Source: Serratia inhibens | Lineage (GTDB): Bacteria > Pseudomonadota > Gammaproteobacteria > Enterobacterales > Enterobacteriaceae | Direction: 5' to 3' | Assembly: GCF_003591175.1 (NCBI RefSeq) | Contig: NZ_QYYG01000008.1 | Coordinates: 1-64,000 of the forward strand | Length of the DNA: 64,000 bases | Shown: positions 1 through 12,605 of the stretch, piece by piece | Layout of the letters: each line of letters opens with the position of its first letter | Numbering within the stretch: position 1 is the first letter of the stretch | The notes under the pieces: generated by a model | What the model saw: the letters and a program-made list of their open reading frames with translations, nothing else | Database searches by the model: none | Told to the model about the DNA's origin: nothing | Program-made: the position numbers and the translations under genes

Positions 1-202
<202 letters not shown>

Positions 203-242
203 TCATGGAGAGAGCACTGATCAATGTGTTAAACCCGACAGC

Positions 243-2366
<2,124 letters not shown>

Positions 2367-2399
2367 CTATTGCCTTAGGCGTTCAAGTTCGGTTAACCC

Positions 2400-2429
2400 A
2401 AGCGGGTTGGCTTCTTGAAGCGCCCGCTT
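2400..2429. other. Intercistronic hairpin between rpsG and fusA
   Basis: The arms AAGCGGG (2400-2406) and CCCGCTT (2423-2429) are complementary, and the loop holds a smaller CTTC...GAAG stem. There is no T tract, so a processing or translational element is more likely than a terminator. The structure is seen in sequence; the function is inference. Confidence 0.4.
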
Positions 2430-2454
2430 GGTTAGCATAACTACTGCGTGGCAA

Positions 2455-3462
<1,008 letters not shown>

Positions 3463-3488
3463 CTACTGGCAAAGTACGAGGCCGCAGA

Positions 3489-3517
3489 ATTTTATGGCTG
3501 AGTGGTAGAGGTGTCAA
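3489..3517 (-). promoter_or_regulatory. Sigma70 promoter of the str operon (rpsL)
   Basis: On the minus strand a perfect -35 TTGACA (complement of 3512-3517) is followed by a 17-bp spacer and the -10 hexamer TAAAAT (complement of 3489-3494). It lies directly upstream of rpsL, as expected for the strong str operon promoter. Confidence 0.82.
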
Positions 3518-3539
3518 GAAATATACAACATCACTCTCA

Positions 3540-3827
3540 TCACCAAGCCATTTGGCTGTGGTGTTTTTCGGTTAATTCAACGAAGTGATTATAGCCGACG
3601 ACCGTGATTTTGTGTGAAAAATGACCAATAAGACCTCTGGCTTCCAGGTCGTCCTTCAGCGCATAAAGTGATATGGGGGCATTGAGCAGCAATTCAAGGT
3701 GTGCGCTACCGGCCAACCCGGCCAGTACGCCATCCTGCAGCAGCAGCAGATCGTCGCCTTGTGTGGTCAAGCGCAGCAGCGCAGGCAAATCGCATTGAGT
3801 GGGAGAGTGGCTAAGGGTATACAGCAT
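3540..3827 (-). CDS. tusB: tRNA 2-thiouridine sulfur relay subunit TusB
   Basis: The product has 95 residues and starts [20 protein letters not shown]. TusB is part of the TusBCD hexamer that passes sulfur from TusA via TusE to MnmA for 2-thiolation of the wobble uridine in Lys, Glu and Gln tRNAs. It lies 8 bp downstream of tusC on the same strand and just before rpsL, the conserved enterobacterial order yheO-tusD-tusC-tusB-rpsL. It is the least conserved Tus subunit; the assignment rests on similarity to the family plus context. Confidence 0.93.
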   Translation of the reverse strand: MLYTLSHSPTQCDLPALLRLTTQGDDLLLLQDGVLAGLAGSAHLELLLNAPISLYALKDDLEARGLIGHFSHKITVVGYNHFVELTEKHHSQMAW

Positions 3828-3835
3828 CGAATATC

Positions 3836-4195
3836 CTAAAAAGTCATTACCGCGTCATAACCGGCCAGCTGTTGGCGCAACTCATCCGGGGCCAGCACCT
3901 CGGCCTCCAGCACCCAGTCGGTCACCTGGCTCAGACCGCGCTCCTGCAAAGATGCCTGGCACAGATAACACTGCTCGACGTCATACAGCGGCAGTACCCC
4001 AAAGGTGGCGATATAATTGCGCGCCAAAATTTTTTCCGGTTGCTGCCCCGGCAATAGCTGCAATACGCCATCGCCGATAAAAAACACGCCCAGATCTTCG
4101 CTCAGCGCCGAAGTCGCCAACAACGCATCCAACCCTTCCCTGCCGCCGGCGCTACCGTGCGGGCCTTGAGTAAAAACAAAAGCGACTCGTTTCAT
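3836..4195 (-). CDS. tusC: Sulfurtransferase relay subunit TusC
   Basis: The 119-residue product starts [20 protein letters not shown]. The frame stays open 33 bp further upstream, but this start gives the family length and sits 8 bp after the tusD stop. The DsrF/TusC-like domain covers the whole protein. It works in the TusBCD complex for tRNA s2U34 synthesis. Confidence 0.94.
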   Translation of the reverse strand: MKRVAFVFTQGPHGSAGGREGLDALLATSALSEDLGVFFIGDGVLQLLPGQQPEKILARNYIATFGVLPLYDVEQCYLCQASLQERGLSQVTDWVLEAEVLAPDELRQQLAGYDAVMTF

Positions 4196-4203
4196 AAATT
4201 CTC

Positions 4204-4593
4204 TCAGAACTGCACCAGACGGTCGCAACTCAGCGCCGCCTCTGCCAACGAACCCAACCCGCTAAGGGTAAAACCAGGGTGCAGATTAGCGGTTCCCAGC
4301 CCCTGCTGCGCAGCTTCCTGTTCATCGGTCACGCCGCGACGCAGCGCAGCGGCCACACAAACATTGAGTGCAATACCGTGCTGCTGCGCCAGTTGTACCC
4401 AGCCGCGCACCAGATCGAACTCATCGCTGGCAGGCGATGTCAGTTGGTTGGCGTTCAGTACCCCTTCACGGTAGAAAAACACGCTGGAGATACGATGCCC
4501 TTTCGCCAGCAGGGCTTGTGCGAATTGATAGGCGCTGCTGGCCTGTTGAGTGCCGTACGCCGGGCCGGTGACCAAAAGGCAGTAATCCAGCAT
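4204..4593 (-). CDS. tusD: Sulfurtransferase TusD
   Basis: The 129-residue product has the DsrE-like fold of TusD. Cys79, in the segment [11 protein letters not shown], corresponds to the sulfur-accepting cysteine (Cys78 in E. coli) that takes persulfide sulfur from TusA. The start codon overlaps the end of yheO by one base, so the two are translationally coupled. It is the catalytic subunit of TusBCD. Confidence 0.95.
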   Translation of the reverse strand: MLDYCLLVTGPAYGTQQASSAYQFAQALLAKGHRISSVFFYREGVLNANQLTSPASDEFDLVRGWVQLAQQHGIALNVCVAAALRRGVTDEQEAAQQGLGTANLHPGFTLSGLGSLAEAALSCDRLVQF

Positions 4594-5315
4594 CAGCGCT
4601 CGGTTCCCAGCAGGTCACCGCTTTTGAACTGGCGGATATACAGATACACGGTGTGCTTGGAAATATTCAGGCGATCCGCCACCTGATTAATCGCATCTTT
4701 GATATCAAAAATGCCTTTTTCATAGAGATTCAGCACCACCTGACGATTTTTGGCGTTGTTGGCGACATTACGATCGGCATTAACTTCCTCAATGGTGAAC
4801 TCCAGCGTCTGTGCCACCAGATCGTCTACGGAAGAGGCAAAATTGACTGAGGGGGCCACTTCCTGAGTTTCCGGCGGCATGAAAGTTTGCATCACCTGGG
4901 AGAACGGCACGTCGAGGTTCATGTTGATGCACAACAGGCCGATCACCCGCTGCTCGCGATTGCGGATGGCGATAGTGACCGATTTCATCAGCACGCCGCT
5001 TTTGGCGCGAGTGAAGTAGGCCTTCGACACGCTGCTGTCATCCCCTGCCATATCATGCAGCATGCGCAGCGCCAGATCGGTGATCGGCGAACCGATCTGC
5101 CGCCCGGTATGTTCGCCGTTGGCGATACGCACCGCCGAGCATTTCAAATCTTCCAGCGCGTGCAGCACTATCTCGCAGTGACCGCCGATCAACATCGCCA
5201 GGCCATCGACCACGGCTTCATAAGACTTCAGAATTTCATGATCCGTCTGGCTAAACGGACGTTCATTCAGCAAATCAAGTTCGCTGGCTTCGCTGGATAA
5301 AAGCGAATTAGACAT
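4593..5315 (-). CDS. yheO: YheO family PAS/HTH transcriptional regulator
   Basis: The ATG at 5315 gives 240 residues, the length of E. coli YheO, and has GAGGGTGG 8 nt upstream; a TTG 18 bp further upstream would place that Shine-Dalgarno inside the gene. The N-terminal YheO-like PAS domain (about residues 20-135, with [12 protein letters not shown]) is followed by a C-terminal helix-turn-helix ([20 protein letters not shown], about 200-230). It is the first gene of the yheO-tusDCB unit. The ligand and targets are not known to me. Confidence 0.92.
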   Translation of the reverse strand: MSNSLLSSEASELDLLNERPFSQTDHEILKSYEAVVDGLAMLIGGHCEIVLHALEDLKCSAVRIANGEHTGRQIGSPITDLALRMLHDMAGDDSSVSKAYFTRAKSGVLMKSVTIAIRNREQRVIGLLCINMNLDVPFSQVMQTFMPPETQEVAPSVNFASSVDDLVAQTLEFTIEEVNADRNVANNAKNRQVVLNLYEKGIFDIKDAINQVADRLNISKHTVYLYIRQFKSGDLLGTER

Positions 5316-5533
5316 CGAAAATACCACCCTCAAAGATCGCCTGTGCCAGGGGGCGCAGCTAAAACGGCTCGTGCAGGCTCCCTTTTCACAGGCGGCATAC
5401 CCTTGAGGATCTACAGGGCAGGCAGGCTGGTATCAGCATGAAACAGCACGACGGGCGTCCGCAGGCCAAACACGGCCGGGAACAGTTTTAGGTACACGCC
5501 CTAAGGGGCAGACGGATGACTCATAAGTCCGGA

Positions 5534-5563
5534 TTATTAGTCTAGCAAAACTGCCAGAGTAAA
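5534..5563 (-). promoter_or_regulatory. Candidate promoter for yheO-tusDCB
   Basis: On the minus strand TTTACT (complement of 5558-5563) and TAATAA (complement of 5534-5539) are separated by 18 bp. This is a plausible but imperfect sigma70 promoter with a long leader before the yheO start at 5315. Confidence 0.35.
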
Positions 5564-5685
5564 GTCCTTGCGTTTGCGCGTGGTATTGACGTTAAGCCCG
5601 ATGCCCGGCAGGCGTCAAGCAAACAGTGGGAGAGGGAAGTAAAAGTTACGCGTAATGGGGCATTCATCAGAGAGACTGAAATGAA

Positions 5686-5714
5686 CACCGCCGCGAAAAA
5701 AATTCGCGGCGGTG
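5686..5714 (-). terminator. fkpA terminator
   Basis: A 12-bp perfect stem (CACCGCCGCGAA at 5686-5697 with its complement at 5703-5714) with a 5-nt loop lies 17 bp past the fkpA stop. The following minus-strand sequence TTCATTT is only moderately T-rich. Confidence 0.65.
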
Positions 5715-5731
5715 AGGGTAATCAGACAGGC

Positions 5732-6574
5732 TTATTGCGCTTTGGCGTCAGCCGCTGCGTCAGCCGGTTTTTCAGCCTTGGCGTCTGCTTTCGGTGCAGC
5801 TTTCACATCCAGCAGCTCAACGTCGAATACCAGGGTAGAGTTAGCCGGAATACCCGGAACGCCCGTTTTACCGTAGGCCAGCGCCGGTGGGATGACCAGC
5901 TTGATTTTGCCGCCTTTCTTGAGGTGTTTCAGGCCTTCGGTCCAGCCTGGGATCACACCGTCCAGACGGAATGACAGCGGTTCGCCACGGGTGTAGGAGT
6001 TGTCAAACTCGGTGCCGTCGGTCAGGGTACCTTTGTAGTTCACTACCACAGTGTCGCTGTCTTTAGGCGCTTCACCCGCACCCGGTTTTTCTACCTTGTA
6101 CAGCAGGCCGGATTCGGTTTTCTTCACGCCTTTTTCTTTGGCGAAGGTCTCACGGTACTTGGCGCCTTTCGCTTCGTTATCTTTGGCGTCTTGTTCCATC
6201 TTCGCCTGAGCGGAAGCCTTCACGCGCGCTTCGAAGCCCTGCAGCGTTTTTTCGATGTCCGCATCGTTCAGCTTGCTCTTGTTGGCGAAAGCGTCCTGAA
6301 CGCCTGAGATCAACTGGTCTTTATCCAGTTTGATACCCAGTTTTTCTTGTTCTTTTAGAGAGTTGTCCATGTAACGACCCAGGGATGCGCCCAGTGCGTA
6401 GGCCGCTTGCTCGTCATCGTTCTTGAACTTGCCGGTGCTTGGCGCTGCAGCTGCAGCGTCCGCTGGTTTAGCGGCTTCTGCCGGTTTAGCCGCATCGGCA
6501 GCCATAACCTGAGTCGCATTCAGAGCAAAAGCCATGGTGGTTGCCAGAAGCGTGACTTTAAACAAAGATTTCAT
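5732..6574 (-). CDS. fkpA: Periplasmic FKBP-type peptidyl-prolyl isomerase
   Basis: The start at 6574 (MKSLFKVTLLATTMAFALNA, GGAG 6 nt upstream) gives 280 residues with a cleavable signal peptide ending near VMAADA. An alanine/lysine/proline-rich linker follows, then the helical dimerisation domain (about 50-155) and the C-terminal FKBP domain (about 165-258, with VIPGWTEGLKHLKKGGK). The tail is again Ala/Lys/Pro-rich. FkpA is a periplasmic chaperone and prolyl isomerase of the sigma E regulon in E. coli. The gene stands alone with its own terminator. Confidence 0.95.
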   Translation of the reverse strand: MKSLFKVTLLATTMAFALNATQVMAADAAKPAEAAKPADAAAAAPSTGKFKNDDEQAAYALGASLGRYMDNSLKEQEKLGIKLDKDQLISGVQDAFANKSKLNDADIEKTLQGFEARVKASAQAKMEQDAKDNEAKGAKYRETFAKEKGVKKTESGLLYKVEKPGAGEAPKDSDTVVVNYKGTLTDGTEFDNSYTRGEPLSFRLDGVIPGWTEGLKHLKKGGKIKLVIPPALAYGKTGVPGIPANSTLVFDVELLDVKAAPKADAKAEKPADAAADAKAQ

Positions 6575-6690
6575 CCATTTCTCCAGTGTCTGAAGCGGTG
6601 CCCCAAACAATCATTAAGTAAGATAACCGGGCTACTATAGCTGTCTGAAAGAAAACAAAACAGTCACACAGGTAACCAATCGAGTCAAAG

Positions 6691-6719
6691 TGTGACTCCG
6701 GGTTTAAGGAGAAGTTTCC
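6691..6719 (-). promoter_or_regulatory. Candidate sigma E promoter of fkpA
   Basis: On the minus strand GGAAACTT (complement of 6712-6719) lies 16 bp before TCACA (complement of 6691-6695). This resembles the sigma E pattern GGAACTT-N16-TCNNA, and E. coli fkpA is a known sigma E target. The -35 carries an extra A, so this is tentative. The rest of the 370-bp fkpA-slyX gap shows no gene. Confidence 0.35.
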
Positions 6720-6944
6720 TTAAATGTGCTACCCGTATGATAAATCAGATTTTTCTTGCACTCACGCCATCGACGGTAACAAAATCAGCCAAGATAAGCG
6801 CTCTATTTTTCAGCACTTTACACCCTGTTCCGGCGCTTGTGGTTATCCCCCATTTCGGGAGGGGTGAAATAGCGCAGCGCAAAGCCGGCGGCAGCTGTTA
6901 ACATAGCGCCAGATTCAGGATTAACCCGCTTCAGAGGTAGCATC

Positions 6945-7172
6945 ATGCACAACGCCGATACCCAAAGCCTGTTACTGCGGCTGGAAGAACTGGAGAGCCG
7001 CCAGGCTTTCCAGGAAGTCACCATTGAGGAACTCAACCAGACCGTGGTGCAACACCAGCTTGAAATGCTGAAATTGCAGGAACACCTGCGCGTGCTGACC
7101 GATAAACTGCGCTCGACCCAAACATCGATGATCGCCTCGCAGTCGGAAGAGACTCCACCGCCACATTATTGA
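6945..7172 (+). CDS. slyX: SlyX family protein
   Basis: The 75-residue protein is almost entirely heptad-patterned ([20 protein letters not shown] onward), a short coiled coil typical of SlyX, with a proline-rich tail ending PPPHY. The role is unknown; it is conserved next to slyD in enterobacteria. It is convergent with slyD across a shared terminator and divergent from fkpA. AGAGG lies 9 nt before the ATG. Confidence 0.92.
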   Translation: MHNADTQSLLLRLEELESRQAFQEVTIEELNQTVVQHQLEMLKLQEHLRVLTDKLRSTQTSMIASQSEETPPPHY

Positions 7173-7181
7173 TAAACAATA

Positions 7182-7212
7182 AAAAAGGGCAGCCGATGGC
7201 CGCCCTTTTTTG
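7182..7212. terminator. Bidirectional slyX/slyD terminator
   Basis: AAAAAAGGGC (7182-7191) pairs with GCCCTTTTTT (7203-7212), with an inner GCC/GGC pair, giving U runs on both strands between the convergent genes. Confidence 0.88.
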
Positions 7213-7229
7213 CAATTGCCGCGCCGCGA

Positions 7230-7826
7230 TTAGTGGCAGCCGCAACCACCGTTACCGCAACCGCCTTTCTTAGCCTGATCCTGGTCATGCGCATGGTCAT
7301 GATCGTGATCGTGGCCATGACCGCCGCAGCAACCGTCACCGTGCTCGTGGTGGTGATCGTGCTCGCCGTGTACGTGACCGTGCGCCAGTTCTTCAGCGGT
7401 AGCTTCGCGGATCGCGACAACTTCCACGTTGAAGTTCAGGTTCTGACCCGCCAGCATGTGGTTACCGTCAACCACTACGTGATCGCCGTCCACTTCGGTG
7501 ATTTCGACCGGAACCGGGCCCTGATCGGTGTCAGCCAGGAAACGCATGCCAACTTCCAACTCGTCAACGCCCATAAAGACGTCTTTCGGCACGCGCTGCA
7601 CCAGGTTTTCGTCGTAGTTGCCGTACGCATCGTTAGCGCCAACATTCACGTCAAAACGATCGCCTGCTTCGTGGCCTTCGAGTGCTTTTTCCAGACCTGC
7701 GATCAGAGAACCATGCCCGTGCAGATAGTCCAGCGGCGCACTCACCGGAGACTCATCAACCAAAACACCGTCTTCTGTACGTACTTGGTAAGCCAGGCTG
7801 ACCACCAAGTCTTTTGCTACTTTCAT
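7230..7826 (-). CDS. slyD: FKBP-type prolyl isomerase and metallochaperone SlyD
   Basis: The 198-residue cytoplasmic protein has the SlyD FKBP domain with insert-in-flap (residues 1-150; starts MKVAKDLVVSLAYQVRTEDG). A C-terminal tail is extremely rich in His, Asp, Gly and Cys (GHVHGEHDHHHEHGDG and later HGHDHDHDHAHD, ending GGCGCH). SlyD binds Ni(II) for hydrogenase maturation and acts as a folding helper. The tail is the known family feature. The gene stands in the slyX-slyD-yheV-kefBG neighbourhood. Confidence 0.97.
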   Translation of the reverse strand: MKVAKDLVVSLAYQVRTEDGVLVDESPVSAPLDYLHGHGSLIAGLEKALEGHEAGDRFDVNVGANDAYGNYDENLVQRVPKDVFMGVDELEVGMRFLADTDQGPVPVEITEVDGDHVVVDGNHMLAGQNLNFNVEVVAIREATAEELAHGHVHGEHDHHHEHGDGCCGGHGHDHDHDHAHDQDQAKKGGCGNGGCGCH

Positions 7827-7950
7827 GATATCTCCTACCGTTGGACACTTGGACGCAGCCCATCATCGGGTGCTGCGCCTTTACCGGACAGATTGTATCG
7901 GAAATCTGCCCCGCTGTACCCTTCAGCATAAAAAAACGCACCCGATAACG

Positions 7951-8154
7951 CTATTCCGGATGGAAAATACCTATCACCTGCTCCTGCGGCCGGACGTGCT
8001 TTTCTACCTGTTGTTCGGTCTGTCGCTGATGATGACCGCACTTGACGCACTCCACCACTTCGACCTGGTCTTCGCGCCAAACTGCCAGCGTATCCATAGC
8101 CTTACAGCTCGGGCAGACCGCCCCGGCGATAAATCTTTTACGTGTTGCGGACAT
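7951..8154 (-). CDS. yheV: YheV family putative zinc ribbon protein
   Basis: The 67-residue protein carries two CxxC pairs (CPSCKAMDTL near residue 14 and CVKCGHHQR near 36), a small zinc-ribbon arrangement of the YheV family. It lies 15 bp downstream of kefB on the same strand and is probably the last gene of kefG-kefB-yheV. Its function is unknown. Confidence 0.9.
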   Translation of the reverse strand: MSATRKRFIAGAVCPSCKAMDTLAVWREDQVEVVECVKCGHHQRQTEQQVEKHVRPQEQVIGIFHPE

Positions 8155-8169
8155 CTTCTGTGCTCCAAA

Positions 8170-9978
8170 TTATTCGTATTCATCCCAGCCGTCGAACTGG
8201 CGACTCTCTTTTTGCATTTCGCGATGGAAAAGTTCCTCCAGCTCGCGCCGCGCCTCTTTCACGCGGGAAATCTGCGCCACATCGCCATGATGCGGCGGCA
8301 TCAGCTCACGCAGCATTCGCATGTCCAACCGGCGGAAGTGCTGCTGCGCGCGATAGGCCTGATGAGGATGCATACCCAACTCCATCAGTGCCTTGCGCCC
8401 CAGTTCCAGTGCGCTGGAGAAGGTTTCGCGGCTGAACTGTTTGACCCCGGCCTGCAGCAGTTCGTGCGCCTCCACGCGTCCGCGCGCGCGCGCCAGAATG
8501 CTCAACTCCGGAAAGTGCTGCTGGCACAAGCGCACGATCTCCATGGTGTCTTCCGGCTCATTGCAGGTGATGACAATCGACCTGGCCTTCGCCGCACCGG
8601 CCGCACGCAGCAGCTCGAGTTCGGTGGCGTCGCCGTAATACACCTTGTAGCCGTAGCGACGCAACACGCCGACCGCACTGACATCGCGCTCCAACACGGT
8701 AATGCGCATCTTGTTGGCCATCAACAGGCGGCCGATCACCTGACCAAACCGCCCGAAACCGACAATGATCACCTGCGGATCATCGTCCTCCACATACGGC
8801 GTTTCTTCGTCTTCATCCCTGGCGTTATACCGGCGCGCCAGGATGCGATCGATAATCTGCATCAGCAGAGGTGTAGTCATCATCGACAGGGTCACCACCA
8901 CCAACAGCAAGGCGAGTTGGTCAGACTGCAACACCTTCTGCGCGCCCGCGGCGGAAAACAACACAAAGGCGAACTCCCCGCCCTGGCTGAGCACGCCGGC
9001 GAACTGCAAACGCACCGAACTGCGCAAGCCAAAGATACGCGACAGCGAGTACAGCACCCCCGACTTGATCGCCACCAACAGCACCACGCCGAGCAACACT
9101 TCGGCCAGATGGGTATAGAGCACGCCGATATTCAGCGCCATCCCCACCGAGATAAAAAACAGGCCCAGCAGCAGCCCCTTGAACGGCTCGATGGCGATCT
9201 CCAGCTCATGGCGATATTCGCTCTCCGCCAACAGCACACCGGCGATAAAGGTGCCAAGCGCCATCGACAGGCCGAGCGTATCCATAAACAACGCCGCCCC
9301 CAATACCACCAACAAGGCGGCGGCGGTGAAAATTTCGCGCACCCCGGAAGAGGCGATATAGCGGAACAACGGCCGCAGCAGGAAACGCCCGCCGATCAAC
9401 ATACCGCCGAACGCGGCTACCTTGATCGCAATTTCCGCCCAGTCGTCGCTGGTGCCGCCGGCGCCGGCCAAGATAGGGATCAGCGCCAGCGCCGGGATCA
9501 CCGCCATATCCTGGAACAGCAGCACCGAGAACCCTAACTGGCCGCCTTCATTGCGGTTCATGCCCTTCTCGCGCATCAGCTGCAACGCCATCGCCGTCGA
9601 TGACATCGCCAGCCCGATACCACCGATAACGGCGGCCTGCCAGGCGAAATGGCTCAGATAAAGCAGCGCCCCCAACACCGCGGCGGTGATCAACACCTGC
9701 CCGGCGCCAACGCCGAATATCGAACGCCGCAGTTCCCACAGCTTGGTCGGATTCAGCTCCAACCCGATGATAAACATCAGGAACACCACGCCCAGCTCGG
9801 AAAAGTGCAGGATCTCATCCACGTCGCGGATAAAGCCCAGCCCCCAAGGGCCGATGGCGATACCGGCGATCAAATAGCCCAGTACCGCGCCAATCCCCAG
9901 ACGGCGGGCGATGGGCACCGTGACCACGGCGGCGAACAGGAACAGTAAAATTGCGGTCAGTAACGTCGAGCCTTCCAT
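8170..9978 (-). CDS. kefB: Glutathione-regulated potassium efflux antiporter KefB
   Basis: I prefer the ATG at 9978 ([20 protein letters not shown], 602 residues, matching E. coli KefB and 9 nt from GGAGG) over the ATG at 9984, only 3 nt from that site. A CPA2-type membrane domain of about 12 helices (1-380) is followed by an RCK_N/NAD-binding domain ([13 protein letters not shown]) and a C-terminal regulatory tail. KefB expels K+ and acidifies the cytoplasm during electrophile stress, gated by glutathione adducts. It directly follows its activator gene kefG. Confidence 0.96.
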   Translation of the reverse strand: MEGSTLLTAILLFLFAAVVTVPIARRLGIGAVLGYLIAGIAIGPWGLGFIRDVDEILHFSELGVVFLMFIIGLELNPTKLWELRRSIFGVGAGQVLITAAVLGALLYLSHFAWQAAVIGGIGLAMSSTAMALQLMREKGMNRNEGGQLGFSVLLFQDMAVIPALALIPILAGAGGTSDDWAEIAIKVAAFGGMLIGGRFLLRPLFRYIASSGVREIFTAAALLVVLGAALFMDTLGLSMALGTFIAGVLLAESEYRHELEIAIEPFKGLLLGLFFISVGMALNIGVLYTHLAEVLLGVVLLVAIKSGVLYSLSRIFGLRSSVRLQFAGVLSQGGEFAFVLFSAAGAQKVLQSDQLALLLVVVTLSMMTTPLLMQIIDRILARRYNARDEDEETPYVEDDDPQVIIVGFGRFGQVIGRLLMANKMRITVLERDVSAVGVLRRYGYKVYYGDATELELLRAAGAAKARSIVITCNEPEDTMEIVRLCQQHFPELSILARARGRVEAHELLQAGVKQFSRETFSSALELGRKALMELGMHPHQAYRAQQHFRRLDMRMLRELMPPHHGDVAQISRVKEARRELEELFHREMQKESRQFDGWDEYE

Positions 9979-9980
9979 GA

Positions 9981-10535
9981 TCATCGTCCTCCATGCGGCA
10001 GCGGGTTACGCAGCCAGTCGCCATAGGCCGTGGCGTGGCTTTCCAGCACCTCAGGCTTCTGCCGGCGCGCCCAATACACCAGCATCGGCGTCAGCCAGTG
10101 CATATGGCACATGGCGGCGGTCAGTTCGAACGGGCGCAGGATATCTTCCATCGGGTAACGGTTATAACCGCCGGTACGGTAGGCGCCTTCAGGTTCCCCG
10201 GTGGTGATCACCGAACGCCAGTATTTGCCCGCCAGCGCATTGCCGCCCATGCCGCTGGCAAACCCGCGCGACAGCACGCGATCCAGCCATTCTTTCAGCA
10301 ATGCCGGGCAGCTGTAGGTATAGAGGGGATGTTGAAAAACAATGACCTGATGTTCACGCAGCAGTTGTTGTTCGTGGTGAATATCGATAAAAAAGTCAGG
10401 ATAGTGCGCGTATAAATCGTGCACTGTGACATGTTCCAACTGCTGCGCCGGTCGAAGCAAAACCCGATTCGCGACCGAGTCATGGGATTCCGGATGGGCA
10501 TACAGCAGCAAGACCTTGGGCGGCTGCGACATCAT
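9981..10535 (-). CDS. kefG: Glutathione-regulated potassium efflux ancillary protein KefG
   Basis: The 184-residue flavodoxin-like NAD(P)H:quinone oxidoreductase starts [20 protein letters not shown] and has the family segment [20 protein letters not shown]. KefG is the soluble subunit needed for full KefB activity. Its stop is within a few bases of the kefB start, so the pair is translationally coupled. GGAGGGG precedes the first of two consecutive ATG codons. Confidence 0.95.
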   Translation of the reverse strand: MMSQPPKVLLLYAHPESHDSVANRVLLRPAQQLEHVTVHDLYAHYPDFFIDIHHEQQLLREHQVIVFQHPLYTYSCPALLKEWLDRVLSRGFASGMGGNALAGKYWRSVITTGEPEGAYRTGGYNRYPMEDILRPFELTAAMCHMHWLTPMLVYWARRQKPEVLESHATAYGDWLRNPLPHGGR

Positions 10536-10556
10536 TCCCCTCCAAAGCGTCGTCAG

Positions 10557-10576
10557 GGTAACGGTTTTCCGTTACC
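10557..10576. promoter_or_regulatory. Inverted repeat in the kefG-yheS divergent region
   Basis: GGTAACGG (10557-10564), a TTTT spacer and CCGTTACC (10569-10576) form an 8-bp perfect inverted repeat 22 bp upstream of kefG. It could be an operator or an mRNA leader hairpin. No regulator is identified. Confidence 0.35.
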
Positions 10577-10598
10577 ATGCTCCGCAAAGACTAATAAT

Positions 10599-10615
10599 AG
10601 GACAGCCTGTGTCCT
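10599..10615. promoter_or_regulatory. Second inverted repeat in the kefG-yheS region
   Basis: AGGACA (10599-10604) and TGTCCT (10610-10615) flank a 5-bp centre. It lies 51 bp upstream of yheS, in the promoter zone. The function is unknown. Confidence 0.3.
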
Positions 10616-10665
10616 GTTAACTTAGAATCCTCTCAATTTAACATACTCTGAACATACGGCGCTTT

Positions 10666-12579
10666 ATGATTGTATTCTCCTCGCTACAAATCCGACGCGG
10701 CACCCGCGTCCTGTTGGACAACGCCACGGCGACGGTTAATCCAGGTCAGAAGGTCGGCCTGGTGGGTAAAAACGGTTGCGGCAAATCCACGCTGCTGGCG
10801 TTGCTGAAAGGCGAAATCGCCGCGGACGGTGGCAGTCACACCTTCCCCACTAACTGGGCGCTGGCCTGGGTCAACCAGGAAACGCCGGCATTGGACGTGC
10901 CGGCCATTGAGTATGTTATCGACGGCGATCGCGAATTCCGCCAGCTTGAAGCCGAATTGGAATTGGCCAACGAGAAAAACGACGGCCACGCCATCGCCAC
11001 GCTGCACGGCAAACTGGACGCCATCGACGCCTGGACCATTCGCTCCCGCGCCGCCAGCCTGCTGCACGGCCTGGGCTTCTCCAACGAACAGCTGCAAAGC
11101 CCGGTGCGCGCTTTCTCGGGCGGCTGGCGCATGCGTTTGAACCTGGCGCAGGCGCTGGTCTGCCGTTCGGACCTGCTGCTGCTCGACGAACCGACCAACC
11201 ACCTGGATCTGGACGCGGTCATTTGGCTGGAACGTTGGCTGAAGGGTTATCCTGGCACGCTGGTGCTGATTTCCCACGATCGCGACTTCCTCGATCCGAT
11301 CGTCGATAAAATTCTGCATATCGAACAAGAAACCATCAACGAATATACCGGCAACTACTCCTCGTTCGAACGCCAGCGCTCGACCAAACTGGCGCAGCAG
11401 CAGTCGCTGTATCAGCATCAGCAGGAAAAAGTGGCGCACCTGCAAAGCTATATCGATCGCTTCCGTGCGCAGGCCACCAAAGCCAAACAGGCGCAGAGCC
11501 GCATTAAAATGCTCGAGCGCATGGAGCTGATCGCGCCGGCTCACGTCGATAACCCGTTCAGTTTCAGCTTCCGCCAGCCGGAAAGCTTGCCGAACCCATT
11601 GCTGCGCATGGAGAAGGTCAGCGCCGGTTACGGCGACAAGGTGATCCTGAAATCGATCAAGCTCAACCTGGTACCCGGCTCGCGCATTGGCCTTCTGGGC
11701 CGTAATGGTGCCGGTAAATCTACCTTGATCAAAATGCTGGCCGGCTCGCTGGAGCCGCTGAGCGGTGAGATTGGCCTGGCGAAGGGCATCAAACTGGGCT
11801 ACTTCGCTCAGCATCAGTTGGAGTTCTTGCGCGCCGACGAATCGCCGTTGCAACACCTGAGCCGCATCGCTCCCCGGGTACTGGAACAGCAACTGCGCGA
11901 CTACCTGGGCGGTTTCGGCTTCCAGGGCGACAAAGTCACCGAGGCCACCGAGCGTTTTTCCGGCGGCGAAAAGGCGCGGCTGGTACTGGCCCTGATCGTC
12001 TGGCAGCGCCCTAACTTGCTGCTGCTCGACGAACCGACCAACCACCTGGATCTGGACATGCGCCAGGCGTTGACCGAAGCGCTGATCGATTTCGAAGGCG
12101 CGCTGGTGGTGGTCTCGCACGACCGTCACCTGCTGCGCTCCACCACCGACGATCTCTATCTGGTGCATGATGGCCAGGTCGAAGTTTTCGAAGGCGATCT
12201 GGACGACTACCAGCAATGGCTTAGCGACCTGCAACGGCAGGAAAACCAGCAGGATGCGCCAGAGAAAGAAAACAACGGCAACAGCGCACAGGCGCGTAAA
12301 GATCAGAAGCGACGCGAAGCCGAATTCCGCACCCAGACTCAACCGCTGCGCAAGCAAATCGCCAAGCTGGAGCAGCAGATGGAAAAATTGGGTGCCGAGC
12401 TGGCGGCGGTAGAAGAGAAGCTGGCGGATTCTGCGCTGTATGACATCAGCCGCAAGGCCGATCTGACGGAGTGTCTGCAAAAACAAAGCCAGGCCAAATC
12501 CGCACTGGAAGAGACGGAAATGACCTGGCTGGATGCGCAAGAGCAGTTGGAACAGCTGACGAACGAGTTTGAATTGTAG
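10666..12579 (+). CDS. yheS: ABC-F family ATPase YheS
   Basis: The 637-residue soluble protein has two ABC domains: Walker A GKNGCGKST (about residue 35) and GRNGAGKST (about 346), signatures FSGGW and FSGGE, and two Walker B segments LLLLDEPTNHLDLD. The ABC-F linker lies between them, with a charged C-terminal coiled coil (about 530-637). ABC-F proteins act on the ribosome; E. coli YheS is reported to help with certain arrested nascent chains. It is divergent from kefG and convergent with tauD. Confidence 0.94.
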   Translation: MIVFSSLQIRRGTRVLLDNATATVNPGQKVGLVGKNGCGKSTLLALLKGEIAADGGSHTFPTNWALAWVNQETPALDVPAIEYVIDGDREFRQLEAELELANEKNDGHAIATLHGKLDAIDAWTIRSRAASLLHGLGFSNEQLQSPVRAFSGGWRMRLNLAQALVCRSDLLLLDEPTNHLDLDAVIWLERWLKGYPGTLVLISHDRDFLDPIVDKILHIEQETINEYTGNYSSFERQRSTKLAQQQSLYQHQQEKVAHLQSYIDRFRAQATKAKQAQSRIKMLERMELIAPAHVDNPFSFSFRQPESLPNPLLRMEKVSAGYGDKVILKSIKLNLVPGSRIGLLGRNGAGKSTLIKMLAGSLEPLSGEIGLAKGIKLGYFAQHQLEFLRADESPLQHLSRIAPRVLEQQLRDYLGGFGFQGDKVTEATERFSGGEKARLVLALIVWQRPNLLLLDEPTNHLDLDMRQALTEALIDFEGALVVVSHDRHLLRSTTDDLYLVHDGQVEVFEGDLDDYQQWLSDLQRQENQQDAPEKENNGNSAQARKDQKRREAEFRTQTQPLRKQIAKLEQQMEKLGAELAAVEEKLADSALYDISRKADLTECLQKQSQAKSALEETEMTWLDAQEQLEQLTNEFEL

Positions 12580-12581
12580 GA

Positions 12582-12597
12582 GCGCAGCACGCTGCGC
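12582..12597. terminator. Hairpin between convergent yheS and tauD
   Basis: GCGCAGC (12582-12588) and GCTGCGC (12591-12597) form a perfect 7-bp stem 2 bp past the yheS stop and 8 bp before the end of tauD. There is no T tract, so it is a weak terminator or a mRNA 3'-end stabiliser. Confidence 0.4.
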
Positions 12598-12605
12598 CCA
12601 CGGCT

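Larger units (their letters stand above)
5316..5731. other. Gap between fkpA end and yheO start
   Basis: This 416-bp stretch holds the fkpA terminator at its right end and the presumed yheO promoter in the middle. I see no convincing open frame, RNA gene or repeat in the remainder. Confidence 0.5.

Noticed and set aside
7240-7400. Low-complexity GGTCATGATCGTG-like repeats as a DNA repeat
   Set aside because: They are codons of the His-rich metal-binding tail of slyD.
7825-9537. Open frame of 570 codons antisense to kefB and yheV
   Set aside because: Composition is His/Gln/Arg-rich antisense noise; kefB and yheV on the other strand have family motifs.
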